Of a DNA stretch of 64,000 bases, positions 8,674 through 17,128 are shown piece after piece. A program made the position numbers and the translations under genes. The notes under the pieces were generated by a model. The model saw only the letters and a program-made list of their open reading frames with translations, was not told the DNA's origin and searched no databases. This stretch comes from DATARN01 sp963851105 (GTDB lineage Bacteria > Actinomycetota > Acidimicrobiia > Acidimicrobiales > Palsa-688), in the NCBI GenBank assembly GCA_963851105.1, contig CAWKNP010000002.1, positions 62,001 to 126,000 of the forward strand. The letters run 5' to 3'. Numbering within the stretch: position 1 is the first letter of the stretch; the number at the start of each line of letters is the position of its first letter.

Positions 8674-9333
8674 GTGCACATCGGCGTTTTGGGTGGGACC
8701 GGCCCCGCGGGCCAGGGTTTGGCGCTGCGTTTGGCGTCGGTCGGATTCACGGTCACCGTGGGGTCACGTTCGAAGGAACGGGCCGCGCAGATCTGCACCA
8801 AACTCACCGATGAGTGGCCTGCGCGCCACCTCGTGATCCTGCCTGGCGACAACGCCGATGCCGCGGCTGCCGACCTGGTCGTGGTTGCCACCCCGTGGGA
8901 GGCGGCGGCGCCGACCGTCGGCCCCCTCCAGAAGCAACTGGCCGGCAAGGTGGTCCTGTCGATGGCCAACGCCCTGACCAGGGTCGGTAGCGAGTTCGTC
9001 CCGCTCATCCCGCCGCGAGGCTCCGTCGCCGCCTGGGTGCAGGCGGCGGTGCCCGGTGCCCGGATCGCGGCCGCGCTGCACCACGTCCCGGCCCGGGAAC
9101 TCGCCGACCTCGATCACGATCTCGGCGGCGACGTCCTCGTCTGCTCCGACCACCCCGAGGCCACCGAGGCGGTCAGCGCGGTGATCAACAAAATGCCCGG
9201 ACTGCGGGCCCTCGATGCCGGCTCCCTGGCCAGCGCCTCGGCGATCGAGGCCCTGACACCGGTCCTGCTGCAGATCAACGCCCGCTACCGGACCCGAAGC
9301 TCCATCCGCTTGACCAACATCTACCTCGACTGA
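8674..9333 (+). CDS. npdG: F420H2:NADP+ oxidoreductase
   Basis: A 219-residue NpdG/Fno-family protein that shuttles hydride between coenzyme F420 and NADP. It begins directly with the NADP Rossmann motif GVLGGTGPAGQGLALRLASVG, followed by the NADPH-phosphate-recognition segment VGSRSKERA. The central DLVVVATPWEAA and the later HHVPARELADLDHDLGGDV, plus DAGSLASASAIEALTPVLL near the C-terminus, are conserved in this family. The presence of the gene implies the organism makes F420. GTG 8674 is preferred because any earlier start would add residues before the strand-1 motif that the family lacks. It is 19 bases from mshC, so the two may be co-transcribed. Confidence 0.9.
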   Translation: MHIGVLGGTGPAGQGLALRLASVGFTVTVGSRSKERAAQICTKLTDEWPARHLVILPGDNADAAAADLVVVATPWEAAAPTVGPLQKQLAGKVVLSMANALTRVGSEFVPLIPPRGSVAAWVQAAVPGARIAAALHHVPARELADLDHDLGGDVLVCSDHPEATEAVSAVINKMPGLRALDAGSLASASAIEALTPVLLQINARYRTRSSIRLTNIYLD

Positions 9334-9352
9334 TGTCTGGGGGCGGGGGTCG

Positions 9353-10486
9353 ATGAAGCTGTACGACACGGCGCGACGTGAGGTGGTCCCGTTCGCACCG
9401 GGGCCGACGGTCACCATGTACACCTGCGGCATCACGCCCTACGACGCCGCCCATCTCGGCCACGCCGCCACCTACCTGGCCTACGACATCCTGCAACGGC
9501 GGCTGCGCGACCTCGGTCACGTGACCCAGTGCGTGCGCAATGTGACCGATGTCGACGACGACATCCTGCGCAAGGCCCGAGAGCTGGGCGTCAACTACCT
9601 CGACCTGGCCGCCGAGGAAATGGCTCGCTTCGACGCCGACATGACGGCGCTGGGGTTGTTGCCGGCGTGGAGCGAGCCGCGGGCCACCTCGGCGATACCC
9701 GACATCCTGGGCTTCATCGGCATGGTTCTCGAGTCCGGCCACGCCTACCAGGCGGGCGGCGGGGTGTATTTCAGTGTCGACTCGTTCGCAGCCTTCGGCG
9801 CCATCAGCCACCTCGACCGCCAGACGATGCTACGGCTGGCGGCGGAGAACGGCGGGAACCCTGACGACCCGAACAAGGGCAATCCGCTCGACTTCGTCTT
9901 GTGGCAGCCCTCGGCGCCCGGAGAGCCGGCCTGGGAATCTCTGTGGGGGCGGGGCCGGCCCGGCTGGCACATCGAGTGCTCGGCGCTGGCCATGCGCGAG
10001 CTCGGGGCGACCATCGACCTCCATGGCGGGGGCAGCGACCTGATCTTCCCGCACCACGAGTGCGAGGCGGCCCAGTCTGAGGCGGCGACCGGGGAGACCT
10101 TCGTCCGTCACTGGATGCACGTCGGCCTGGTCCGCCTCGGTGGGACCAAGATGTCCAAGTCACTCGGCAACTTGGTGTTCGTGAGTGATCTCCTCAAGGA
10201 CTGGGAGCCGGCGGTGATCCGCCTGGCCATCATCGCCCAGCACTACCGCCGTGGTTGGGACTGGGACGACGAGATGCTGACGGCGGCCGCCTCCCGGTTG
10301 GAGGTGTGGCGGGCGGCCGGTGCCCGCGGGTCGTCTGGCGACCGCCCGGATCCGGTCTTGGAAGTGGTGCGCAACGCTCTCGACGACGACCTGGATGCGC
10401 CGGCAGCCATCGCCGCCATCGACTCGGCGGCGGCGCAGCGCCAGGATGTGGCGGCCGCGGCGGCGCTGCTCGGCGTGCGTCTTTGA
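9353..10486 (+). CDS. mshC: L-cysteine:1D-myo-inosityl glucosamine ligase (mycothiol synthesis)
   Basis: ATP-dependent ligase that joins cysteine to GlcN-inositol in mycothiol biosynthesis. It is homologous to cysteinyl-tRNA synthetase but shorter: 377 residues, without the tRNA-binding C-terminal region. The distinguishing motif is MYTCGITPYDAAHLGHAATY, where CysRS would read CGPTVYD...HIGHART. Also visible are NVTDVDDDILRKA, the zinc/cysteine site region GRPGWHIECSAL and FPHHECEAAQSE, and the KMSKS loop as TKMSKSLGN. It indicates mycothiol as the main low-molecular-weight thiol, an actinobacterial marker. ATG 9353 fits the MshC N-terminus. The HIT gene starts at or just after its stop. Confidence 0.93.
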   Translation: MKLYDTARREVVPFAPGPTVTMYTCGITPYDAAHLGHAATYLAYDILQRRLRDLGHVTQCVRNVTDVDDDILRKARELGVNYLDLAAEEMARFDADMTALGLLPAWSEPRATSAIPDILGFIGMVLESGHAYQAGGGVYFSVDSFAAFGAISHLDRQTMLRLAAENGGNPDDPNKGNPLDFVLWQPSAPGEPAWESLWGRGRPGWHIECSALAMRELGATIDLHGGGSDLIFPHHECEAAQSEAATGETFVRHWMHVGLVRLGGTKMSKSLGNLVFVSDLLKDWEPAVIRLAIIAQHYRRGWDWDDEMLTAAASRLEVWRAAGARGSSGDRPDPVLEVVRNALDDDLDAPAAIAAIDSAAAQRQDVAAAAALLGVRL

Positions 10487-10491
10487 GCGCG

Positions 10492-11028
10492 GTGGCGGGC
10501 GGCAACCCGGCGCTGGACCGACTTTGGGCGGGATGGCGGAGCTTGTTCGTGACCAAGGTCGCCGATGACGGGCCGGGCCCCGACTGCGTGTTCTGCGCCA
10601 TCTTGGCCAGCGGGCTGCCCGATGAAGACACGCACATCCTGTGGCGCCACCCGAACGGGCTGGTCATCGCCATCCTCAACCTGTACCCGTACACCAGCGG
10701 CCACCTGATGGTCATGCCCACTCGCCATATCGGCGACCTCAAGGGGCTCACCGACGAGGAATCGGGCACCGTGTGGGCGGCCATGACCGACGCCGTGCGG
10801 GCGCTCAAGGCCACCTACCGGCCCGAGGCCCTCAACATCGGGGCCAATCTGGGACGCGCCGCGGGCGCCGGCGTGCCCGGCCACTTCCACGTCCACGTGG
10901 TGCCCCGTTGGAGTGGCGACACCAACTTCATGACCTCGGTAGCCGACGCCCGGATCCTGCCCGAGGCCATCACCGACACCTGGCGGCGCCTGCGCGCCGC
11001 TTGGCCGCCGGCGCGGTCGGATTCCTAG
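10492..11028 (+). CDS. HIT-family hydrolase / Ap4A phosphorylase-like protein
   Basis: A 178-residue histidine-triad protein. The catalytic triad reads GHFHVHVVPRW (HxHxHxx), and the CVFCAI motif near the N-terminus is the usual metal-binding pair. The start region LDRLWAGWRS is characteristic of the actinobacterial diadenosine tetraphosphate phosphorylase group (Rv2613c in M. tuberculosis), which likewise sits next to pgsA. The start is either GTG 10492, used here, or TTG 10483, which would overlap the mshC stop (TTGA). Substrate in this organism is inferred from the family. It ends in TAGGCT, which also serves as the -10 of the next gene. Confidence 0.88.
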   Translation: MAGGNPALDRLWAGWRSLFVTKVADDGPGPDCVFCAILASGLPDEDTHILWRHPNGLVIAILNLYPYTSGHLMVMPTRHIGDLKGLTDEESGTVWAAMTDAVRALKATYRPEALNIGANLGRAAGAGVPGHFHVHVVPRWSGDTNFMTSVADARILPEAITDTWRRLRAAWPPARSDS

Positions 11029-11031
11029 GCT
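11026..11031 (+). promoter_or_regulatory. Leaderless-type -10 element of the 11040 gene
   Basis: TAGGCT, whose first three bases are the stop codon of the HIT gene; eight bases separate it from ATG 11040. Confidence 0.45.
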
Positions 11032-11039
11032 GGCCTGAC

Positions 11040-11567
11040 ATGGCTGGTACAACCCCCGATCCCGTTCCCGAGCCCGATGGCACCGACGATCACCGCGACG
11101 CCCTTCCCGACGAGCTCGACGCCAGCACCTACGCCGGGATCTACACCTTCCCCAACAACAACCGGCGCCGGATCTCGGGGCTCATCGAGGCGGCGGCCGG
11201 GCTGATGTGCGTCGGGATCTTCGTTATCCGGGGCTCAGGCGTGCTCGTCAACAGGGGCCTGTTCTATGGAGGCCTCTTTCTCCTGGCCCTGGCCTGCTAC
11301 CACTTCGCCTCGGGCGTGACGCTGCGGATCAACGAGACCGACGCCTTGGTGGCCGCCACCAAGACGGTCGGGTTCACTGTCGGCCACGCGTCAGCGCAGC
11401 TCAGCTGGCGGGGGCTGCTCTCGCACCCGACGTGGCGGATCCTGCTGTATTCCGCCGACGACCCCCCGAAGAAGCGGGCCCTCGTCCTGGTCGACGGCGT
11501 GCAAGGGACCGTCGGCGACCATCTGGTGGAGGACAACCCCGAGGACTGGTCCAGCCTCGATCGGTAG
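11040..11567 (+). CDS. Hypothetical membrane protein with two transmembrane helices
   Basis: A 175-residue protein I do not recognise. It has an acidic, proline-rich N-terminus (about 40 residues), then two hydrophobic segments, ISGLIEAAAGLMCVGIFVIRG and GLFYGGLFLLALACYHFASG, separated by a short basic loop, and a soluble C-terminal domain of about 90 residues that includes LVDGVQGTVGDHLVEDNPEDW. ATG 11040 is supported by TAGGCT eight bases upstream. It converges on the EF-G-like gene, whose stop lies only 30 bases beyond. Function unknown; the topology suggests both ends are on the same side of the membrane. Confidence 0.75.
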   Translation: MAGTTPDPVPEPDGTDDHRDALPDELDASTYAGIYTFPNNNRRRISGLIEAAAGLMCVGIFVIRGSGVLVNRGLFYGGLFLLALACYHFASGVTLRINETDALVAATKTVGFTVGHASAQLSWRGLLSHPTWRILLYSADDPPKKRALVLVDGVQGTVGDHLVEDNPEDWSSLDR

Positions 11568-11597
11568 CGGTTGCTTCTGCGCCTCAACGGGCGACAG

Positions 11598-13661
11598 TCA
11601 GGATGTGGCGGAGTCCTTCCGCACCTTGTCGTAGAGGTGAGGCGGCAGCGGGTCGTAGTGATCGTGACTGGCGGTGAAGCGACCGCGGCCGCCGGTGATC
11701 GACCGCAGGTCGATGGCGTAGCGCAGGATCTCCGACGTCGGCACCAGCGCCGTGACGAGCGACTCGCCGTCGTCGGCCTGCTCCGTCCCCTGCACCCGCC
11801 CCCGCCGGGAGTTCAGGTCGCCCATGACATCGCCCTGGTAGGCGGGGGGCACGGTGACCTCGAGCAGCGAGATGGGCTCGAGCAGGACGGGATTGGCCTT
11901 GGCCATGGCGTCGCGGAACCCGATGGAGCCCGCCATCTTGAAGCTCATCTCCGAGCTGTCGACCGGGTGGAACTTGCCGTCGAAGCAGATGGCCTTGATG
12001 TCGACGACGGGATAGCCGAACACCCCGGCGCGACTCATCGTCTCCTCGATGCCCTTCTGCACCGCCGGGATGAACTGGCGGGGGATGGCGCCGCCCACGA
12101 TCTTGTCTTCGAACTCGAAGCCACCGCCGCGAGGCAGGGGCTCGACCCGGAGGAAGGCGACGCCGAACTGACCGTGGCCGCCGGTCTGCTTCTTGTACTT
12201 TCCCTCGGCATCGGCCGTGGCGGTGATGGTCTCGCGGTAGGCGACGATGACATCCTCGGTCTCGACCTCGACGCCGAATTTGCGGGCCAGGCGTTCGGTG
12301 GCGATAGCCAGGTGGGCTTCGCCCATGCCCGACAACAGGGTTTGGTGGGTTTCGTCGTCGCGCCGGACGAACAGCGCCAGGTCCTCCTCCTGGATCCGAT
12401 GGAGGGCGGTCATCAGCTTGTCCTCGTCCCCTTTGGACTTCGGGCGGATGGCTACCGACAGCACCGGAACGGGGGGCGGGGGCCGGGGAATGACGACCGG
12501 AGTGCCTCGGGGAGCGAGCGTGTCGCCGGTCGTCACGTCGCCCAACTTGGCAACGGCGGCCAGATCGCCGGCCGGAACCTCGTTCACCGGCACTTGCTCC
12601 TTGCCCCGCAGGGTGAAAAGGCCGTGCAGCTTCTCGTCGGCGTGGGTCCGGGGATTGGTGAGTACCGCGTCAGGGCGGACGGTGCCCGAGACCACCTTGA
12701 ACAGCGAGATCTTGCCCACATAGGGGTCGGCAAGGGTCTTGAAGACGCTGGCCAACACCTGGCCGCCCGGCTCGGGCCTGATCTCGCGTTGTTGATCGCC
12801 GGCGTCCACCACCACCCCGGGGCGGTCGAGAGGCGATGGTCCGATCTCGCAAATGAATGTCGCCAGGCGGTCGATGGCGATGTCCTTGGCCGCCGATCCG
12901 CACAGCACGGGAAAGACCTGCGCAGACGCCACTCCGTGCGCCAGGGTCTCCTCGAGCTCCTTGAAGTCGAGGCTCTCACCCTCGAGATAGCGCTCCATCA
13001 GGTCATCGTCGGCGACCACGATGCCCTCGATCAGGGAGTCGTGCACGGCATGCTCCTGAGCTTCCATGTCGCTCGGTATGGGCCCGGTCGTCGGCTTTCC
13101 GCCCTCGTAGGTGATGGCGGTGTCGGACAGGAGGTCGGCGACACCGCGGAACGAAGACTCGGCGCCGATGGGGAGTTCGAGGGGAGCGATGCCCGCGCCG
13201 AAGGCGTTTTGCAGCTGCTCGAGGGTCCGGGTGAAGTCGGCGCGCTCACGATCGAGCTTGTTGACGAAGATGAGGCGGGGGAGCCCCATCTGGGCGGCAG
13301 CCTTCCACATCAACTCGGTCTGGACCTCGACGCCTTCGACCGCGCTGACGACGAATACCGCCAGGTCGGCTACTCGCAGCGCCGCCATGGTGTCGGCGCC
13401 GAAATCGGAGTAGCCGGGGCAATCCAGGAGGTTGATCTTGTGGTCGTGCCACTCGAGGGGGGCGAGGGCGACCGAGACGGAGATGTGGCGCCGCACCTCC
13501 TCAGGGTCGAAGTCCGAGGTCGTGGTGCCGTCCTCGACCCTTCCTTTGCGGTTGGTCACTCCGGCGGCGAAGAGCAGCGCCTCGGTGACGGTGGTCTTGC
13601 CAGCCCCTCCGTGCCCGACCAGTGCCACATTGCGGATCTTCGACGGGGGGAAACTCTTCAC
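11598..13661 (-). CDS. fusA2: EF-G-like translational GTPase (FusA2 type)
   Basis: A 687-residue elongation-factor-G paralogue. G1 is GHGGAGKTT, G3 is DCPGYSDF, G4 is NKLD, and the domain III-V pattern continues to GRGRFTASHDHYDPLPP. Where canonical EF-G has the switch I sequence RGITI this protein has RRHISVSVALAPLEW, so it belongs to the second EF-G group (mycobacterial FusA2, Thermus EF-G-2) and not to the housekeeping factor. The cellular role of that group is not settled; a translation-related or ribosome-recycling role is inference. The gene is monocistronic, points against its neighbours and is divergent from pgsA. GTG 13661 has GAGGTG five bases upstream. Confidence 0.9.
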   Translation of the reverse strand: MKSFPPSKIRNVALVGHGGAGKTTVTEALLFAAGVTNRKGRVEDGTTTSDFDPEEVRRHISVSVALAPLEWHDHKINLLDCPGYSDFGADTMAALRVADLAVFVVSAVEGVEVQTELMWKAAAQMGLPRLIFVNKLDRERADFTRTLEQLQNAFGAGIAPLELPIGAESSFRGVADLLSDTAITYEGGKPTTGPIPSDMEAQEHAVHDSLIEGIVVADDDLMERYLEGESLDFKELEETLAHGVASAQVFPVLCGSAAKDIAIDRLATFICEIGPSPLDRPGVVVDAGDQQREIRPEPGGQVLASVFKTLADPYVGKISLFKVVSGTVRPDAVLTNPRTHADEKLHGLFTLRGKEQVPVNEVPAGDLAAVAKLGDVTTGDTLAPRGTPVVIPRPPPPVPVLSVAIRPKSKGDEDKLMTALHRIQEEDLALFVRRDDETHQTLLSGMGEAHLAIATERLARKFGVEVETEDVIVAYRETITATADAEGKYKKQTGGHGQFGVAFLRVEPLPRGGGFEFEDKIVGGAIPRQFIPAVQKGIEETMSRAGVFGYPVVDIKAICFDGKFHPVDSSEMSFKMAGSIGFRDAMAKANPVLLEPISLLEVTVPPAYQGDVMGDLNSRRGRVQGTEQADDGESLVTALVPTSEILRYAIDLRSITGGRGRFTASHDHYDPLPPHLYDKVRKDSATS

Positions 13662-13795
13662 GGATGCACCTCACTCATAGGGGCTGCTCAAGGGGTCAGT
13701 TGACGGGAGTTGCCGGGTTGCGTGCAGGTTTGGGACAGCCTAACGACCGACGGTGATACGGTGATGAGTAACTTTCGCGAGCAGCAGGAGTTGCA

Positions 13796-14674
13796 GTGTT
13801 CGACGGACGGTTCCGTTCTCGCGTCGACAAGGGCGTGAGCCCAATTGGTGTGGCGCTTGGACGAACCGGGCTCTCGCCCGATCATCTGACGGCTCTCGGC
13901 TTGTTGATGGCCGTCCCCGCCGCCGCCGCCATCGGCACCGGCCGCCTGGGCCTGGGCTTGATCCTTCTCATCGTGTCGGCGGTGCCCGATCTCCTCGACG
14001 GGGCGTTGGCCAAGGCCAACGGGACCGCCTCCAAGCGGGGGGCATTCTTCGATTCCGTGGCCGACCGGGTCACCGATGCCCTGATCCTCGGCGGCATCGC
14101 GTGGTACCTGCAGTCCACCCGCCATGGCCATGCCGCCATGCTTCCGTTCGCCGTTCTCGCCGTCTCGATCCTGATCTCGTACGAGCGGGCCAAGGCGGAA
14201 TCGCTCGGTTTCACCGCCAAGGGCGGTCTCATGGAACGCGCCGAGCGGATCATCCTGCTGTGCATCGGACTGGTCGCGTCGGTGATCCTGGTTCCGATCC
14301 TCTGGGCCATGCTGATCCTGACCGCGGCAACCGCGGTGCAGCGCTTCGCCAAGGTGTGGCGGCAGGCCACCTTGGCCATCGTGGTCGAGTCCGACCGACC
14401 GGTCTCCGTGCCGCCGCCCCCCAGCCCGGCAGGCGCGGATGGCGATTCCAACGCCGCCATGACGGAACGGTGGCGGACCTGGCGACAGCAGGCGCCGGCG
14501 CGTCGCAGCGGTACCGCGACCGCGCCCCGCCCAAGTCGCGTCGGCCATGAGATCGACGATGCCCGGCGGCCCACCCGGTGGGAGGATCGCCGGGCGGCGC
14601 GCCACCAGAGCCAGGACGACCGCAAGGGCGGGGCGTCACCAGCCGGCCGGCGGCACGGCACCCGACGTCCCTGA
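13796..14674 (+). CDS. pgsA: CDP-alcohol phosphatidyltransferase, phosphatidylinositol phosphate synthase type
   Basis: A 292-residue membrane enzyme that transfers a phosphatidyl group from CDP-diacylglycerol to an inositol phosphate, the first lipid step towards phosphatidylinositol mannosides. The CDP-alcohol motif is DGALAKANGTASKRGAFFD with a final D four residues later; the arginine of the usual DGxxAR is a lysine here. About five to six helices lie before residue 200, followed by an unusual hydrophilic, arginine-rich tail of about 90 residues. GTG 13796 is preceded by AGGAG. The order pgsA-patA, with pimA further on, matches the PIM cluster of mycobacteria; a generic glycerophosphate specificity cannot be excluded from sequence alone. 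Confidence 0.88.
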   Translation: MFDGRFRSRVDKGVSPIGVALGRTGLSPDHLTALGLLMAVPAAAAIGTGRLGLGLILLIVSAVPDLLDGALAKANGTASKRGAFFDSVADRVTDALILGGIAWYLQSTRHGHAAMLPFAVLAVSILISYERAKAESLGFTAKGGLMERAERIILLCIGLVASVILVPILWAMLILTAATAVQRFAKVWRQATLAIVVESDRPVSVPPPPSPAGADGDSNAAMTERWRTWRQQAPARRSGTATAPRPSRVGHEIDDARRPTRWEDRRAARHQSQDDRKGGASPAGRRHGTRRP

Positions 14675-14742
14675 TCACCCTGGCGGCGGCCCCGGCGCTC
14701 GGCGGACAAGATTCGCCCCGGCGGCACTTGCCCCCCCGGCCG

Positions 14743-15675
14743 GTGCTGGCCTACGGGGCGGGTGCCTGCGTGGCCCAGAGGTTGCCCGGCGCGTTGGTAA
14801 CCCGCGCCGCTGCGATGGTCGCGGTGGCGGCGTCCAAGCGCCGGCCCGGATTGGCGGCGCGGCGAGCCATGGTCGCCCGCCATCTGCAACGCGCTGCCGG
14901 CGGCCCCGGCGCGCTGCACGGCCGGGCGTTGGACGACTCGGTTGACGCCGCGTTTGCTTCCTACGCCCGATACTGGGCCGAGTCCTTACGGCTCCCCGGG
15001 ACGTCACCGGCGGAGATCGACGCCGGCATGTCCTGGGAGGGCATCGGGCGCATCGCCCGGGCGGTGAGTGACGGCCGCGGGGCCATCTTGGCCCTGGCCC
15101 ATCTGGGGGGTTGGGAATGGGGCGGGTTCTGGATGGTCCAACAGGGCTTCGCTCTGACCGTAGTGGTCGAGGCGCTCGAGCCGCCGGAGTTGTTCGAGTG
15201 GTTCGCCGGCTTCCGCCACAGCCTGGGGATGGATGTCGTGGCCGTGGGACCTGCGGCCGCCCGAGCGGTGGTGCGGGCGCTCAAGTCGGGGGGCGTCGTG
15301 TGCCTGCTGTGTGACCGCAACATCGGCGGTGGCAGCGGCATCGACGTCGACTTCTTCGGGGAGCGGACGCAACTGCCGGCAGGTCCCGCCACGCTGGCGC
15401 TGCGCACAGGGGCCGCGCTCCTGCCGTCGGCGGTGTATTTCGACGGTCCCGGCGACCGCCACCGCGCCGTGGTCCGCCCCGAGATCGTGCCCCGCCTCCC
15501 GCCCCGTGGTGCTGCGGGCGCCTCGGGCCCGGCGGGCGCTGGCGCCACTCGATCCGAAGTAGCCCGAATGACCCAGGTGCTGGCCGGCGAATTGGAGGTC
15601 CTCATCAAGAGGAGCCCCACCCAATGGCACCTGATGCAGCCCAACTGGCCCAGTGACCCGGGGTACTCGCGTTAG
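14743..15675 (+). CDS. patA: Phosphatidylinositol mannoside acyltransferase (LpxL/HtrB fold)
   Basis: A lysophospholipid-type acyltransferase that acylates phosphatidylinositol mannosides at the membrane. The HxxxxD/E-like catalytic segment reads LALAHLGGWEWGGFWM, with the conserved GVVCLLCDRNIGGGSGI and PAGPATLALRTGAALLPS downstream, the C-terminal QWHLMQPNW being typical. With GTG 14743 the protein is 310 residues, the normal family length, beginning VLAYGAGACVAQRLPG. TTG 14728 is an alternative; the frame also has a CTG that overlaps the pgsA stop (CTGA), which I do not favour. It lies directly downstream of pgsA and is probably in the same transcript. Confidence 0.87.
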   Translation: MLAYGAGACVAQRLPGALVTRAAAMVAVAASKRRPGLAARRAMVARHLQRAAGGPGALHGRALDDSVDAAFASYARYWAESLRLPGTSPAEIDAGMSWEGIGRIARAVSDGRGAILALAHLGGWEWGGFWMVQQGFALTVVVEALEPPELFEWFAGFRHSLGMDVVAVGPAAARAVVRALKSGGVVCLLCDRNIGGGSGIDVDFFGERTQLPAGPATLALRTGAALLPSAVYFDGPGDRHRAVVRPEIVPRLPPRGAAGASGPAGAGATRSEVARMTQVLAGELEVLIKRSPTQWHLMQPNWPSDPGYSR

Positions 15676-15919
15676 CGCTGGACAGGACGTCATCCGGCTA
15701 ATGACCTCGTCAGTCCTCAATAACTGCGTCCTCCGTCACTTGTCCAGCCGCGACCGGCCGACGTCCTGTGTCCCTCCGGAGATAGCCTCCGGTCGCCGGT
15801 GCTCTAAGTTGTTGCCTGCCCGCGAGCGGCGCTTCGGGGACATCACGACCCGCACGGAGGAATGCGTCGGTGGTCCCGAGTCGTGACCGCCTTGGGACAA
15901 CGTCGCGTAGTATCGGAAC
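15676..15919 (+). other. Intergenic region with inverted repeats
   Basis: No coding signal. A 10-bp inverted repeat, ACAGGACGTC at 15682-15691 and GACGTCCTGT at 15760-15769, encloses a second pair (CTGGACA at 15679 region, TGTCCAG at 15741-15747). A short hairpin CCGGA...TCCGG follows near 15776. Function unknown; it could be a weak terminator behind patA or a relic of insertion. Confidence 0.35.
15908..15913 (+). promoter_or_regulatory. Leaderless-type -10 element of the SRPBCC gene
   Basis: TAGTAT, six bases before ATG 15920. Confidence 0.5.
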
Positions 15920-16381
15920 ATGCCTCGGACAGACTCGGCCGCCCTGGACATTCTCGCCCCGGTCGACCAGGTCTATGCAGCCCTAGTCGATCCCAAAGCT
16001 CTGATTGAATGGCTGCCACCTGGAGATATGACCGGGATTATCGAGCGGTTTGATCCGCGCCCGGGGGGTTCGTATCGAATGGAATTGAAGTATCCCGATC
16101 ACTCGGTCCCGCAGGGCAAGACAACCTTGGACACAGATGTCGTGGAGGCGCGCTTCGTCGACCTGGTTCCGAACGAAAGGGTTGTCTGGGCCGTGGACTT
16201 TGTCTCTGACGATCCAGGCTACGACGGCATGATGATCATGACGTGGGACGTCGCCGCGATTGATGGAGGTACCCGCGTACAGATCACGGCGGACAAGGTC
16301 CCAGACATGGTTGCAGAAGAGGACCATGCTGCGGGTATGGCATCGTCATTGGCCAAGCTGGCTGAGTACCTCACCAAGTAG
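15920..16381 (+). CDS. SRPBCC / AHSA1-like ligand-binding domain protein
   Basis: A 153-residue protein of the START/Bet v1-like SRPBCC superfamily, closest to the AHSA1 group. Typical elements are the N-terminal strand DILAPVDQVYAALVDP, the ALIEWLPPG turn, GGSYRME and the amphipathic C-terminal helix ending GMASSLAKLAEYLTK. Such proteins bind hydrophobic ligands in a helix-grip cavity; no catalytic residue is predicted. Codon use is visibly less GC3-biased than in the flanking genes, suggesting acquisition. ATG 15920 is supported by TAGTAT six bases upstream. It appears monocistronic. Ligand and role are unknown. Confidence 0.82.
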   Translation: MPRTDSAALDILAPVDQVYAALVDPKALIEWLPPGDMTGIIERFDPRPGGSYRMELKYPDHSVPQGKTTLDTDVVEARFVDLVPNERVVWAVDFVSDDPGYDGMMIMTWDVAAIDGGTRVQITADKVPDMVAEEDHAAGMASSLAKLAEYLTK

Positions 16382-16608
16382 CGGTATCCGGGGTATCTCA
16401 TTCGCCTCAAGGCAGCAACCTGGCTAACGGATCGTTGGAACCGTCATGTGGTTCAACCGGAGGCGATGCGTCGCGCACCCTCAGAGCGGCGGCCGCGACC
16501 CGGCCTTCAGGGACACAGGGCCGTGGGTCGGCGAAGTCTGCCACGTGACCACGGCGTGTCTGCTTTTCGCATCGTCACCAATCTCAGTTAGCTGGGTGGC
16601 ACCCCGAC
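16382..16608 (+). other. Intergenic region without recognised content
   Basis: About 230 bases of mixed composition with no coding pattern, RNA gene or clear terminator that I can recognise. It separates the SRPBCC gene from the small membrane protein. Confidence 0.4.
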
Positions 16609-16614
16609 TACCGT
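16609..16614 (+). promoter_or_regulatory. Leaderless-type -10 element of the 16622 gene
   Basis: TACCGT, seven bases before GTG 16622. Confidence 0.45.
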
Positions 16615-16621
16615 CGTCGAC

Positions 16622-16822
16622 GTGAGCAAGATGACAAACCGGATGCTCGCCGTGGTGTGGCTCGTCGGCATGGCGCTCCTTGTCCTCGGCCTACTTCTTG
16701 ACCGTTTCGGCATTGTCCTAATTGTCACAGGATTCGTACTGGCCGGCGTCGCGAGCATCACCTATCGGCTCCGTCTGCTCCGGGCCTTCGATGAGCGCGC
16801 CGCTAAACGGCGCAACTTCTGA
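16622..16822 (+). CDS. Small hypothetical membrane protein
   Basis: A 66-residue protein with two predicted membrane helices, MLAVVWLVGMALLVLGLLLD and a second from IVLIVTGFVLAGVASI, then a basic tail ending AAKRRNF. I recognise no family. Support for a real gene is the clean two-helix pattern, a positive-inside C-terminal tail and a TACCGT hexamer seven bases before the GTG. It stands alone between two non-coding stretches. Confidence 0.6.
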   Translation: MSKMTNRMLAVVWLVGMALLVLGLLLDRFGIVLIVTGFVLAGVASITYRLRLLRAFDERAAKRRNF

Positions 16823-17111
16823 CCTTTGACCTCGGCCCGCCAACCCGGTCCGCAAGGTGCCGTTACCAGTCGTGGTTCGCCGGCGCCTCCGCCCTGGAAA
16901 CAAGTAACTCGGGCGAGTGTACTGAGCGTTGGTAGGGCGCGAACCTCGACACGAGCCCCCCTGACGCTGGCACGCTCCTGGACTGCAGGGTAGCCACGTC
17001 GCTGGTGGAGCACCGCCTCATTCCCGCGTCCGCTGGTTTGGCCTCGATGGGCCGCAACTCGTGGCCGAGCCGGGACCGGGGGGTATCAGCCTTGCGGCGA
17101 TACCGGGGGAG
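16823..17111 (+). other. Non-coding stretch, nothing recognised
   Basis: About 290 bases with no credible ORF, tRNA-like TPsiC arm or terminator. Base composition is mildly less GC-rich than the core genes. It may be remnant DNA within a patch of acquired sequence. Confidence 0.4.
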
Positions 17112-17128
17112 TAGCTTCAGGTCCGATC

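Noticed and set aside
9353..10486. Cysteinyl-tRNA synthetase
   Set aside because: The CGITPYDAAHLGHAATY motif and short length without the tRNA-binding domain fit MshC instead.
11571..13703. 710-codon open frame on the plus strand opposite the EF-G-like gene
   Set aside because: Antisense shadow of a gene with intact GTPase motifs; no recognisable domain.
14671..14676. CTG start for patA overlapping the pgsA stop (CTGA), and the same at 57724 for aroE
   Set aside because: CTG initiation is rare; GTG 14743 gives the normal family length and TTG 57766 a normal AroE N-terminus. The recurrence is curious but not sufficient.
16382..17111. tRNA or small RNA gene in the non-coding gaps
   Set aside because: No acceptor or TPsiC-like complementary segments, no terminator with U tract.
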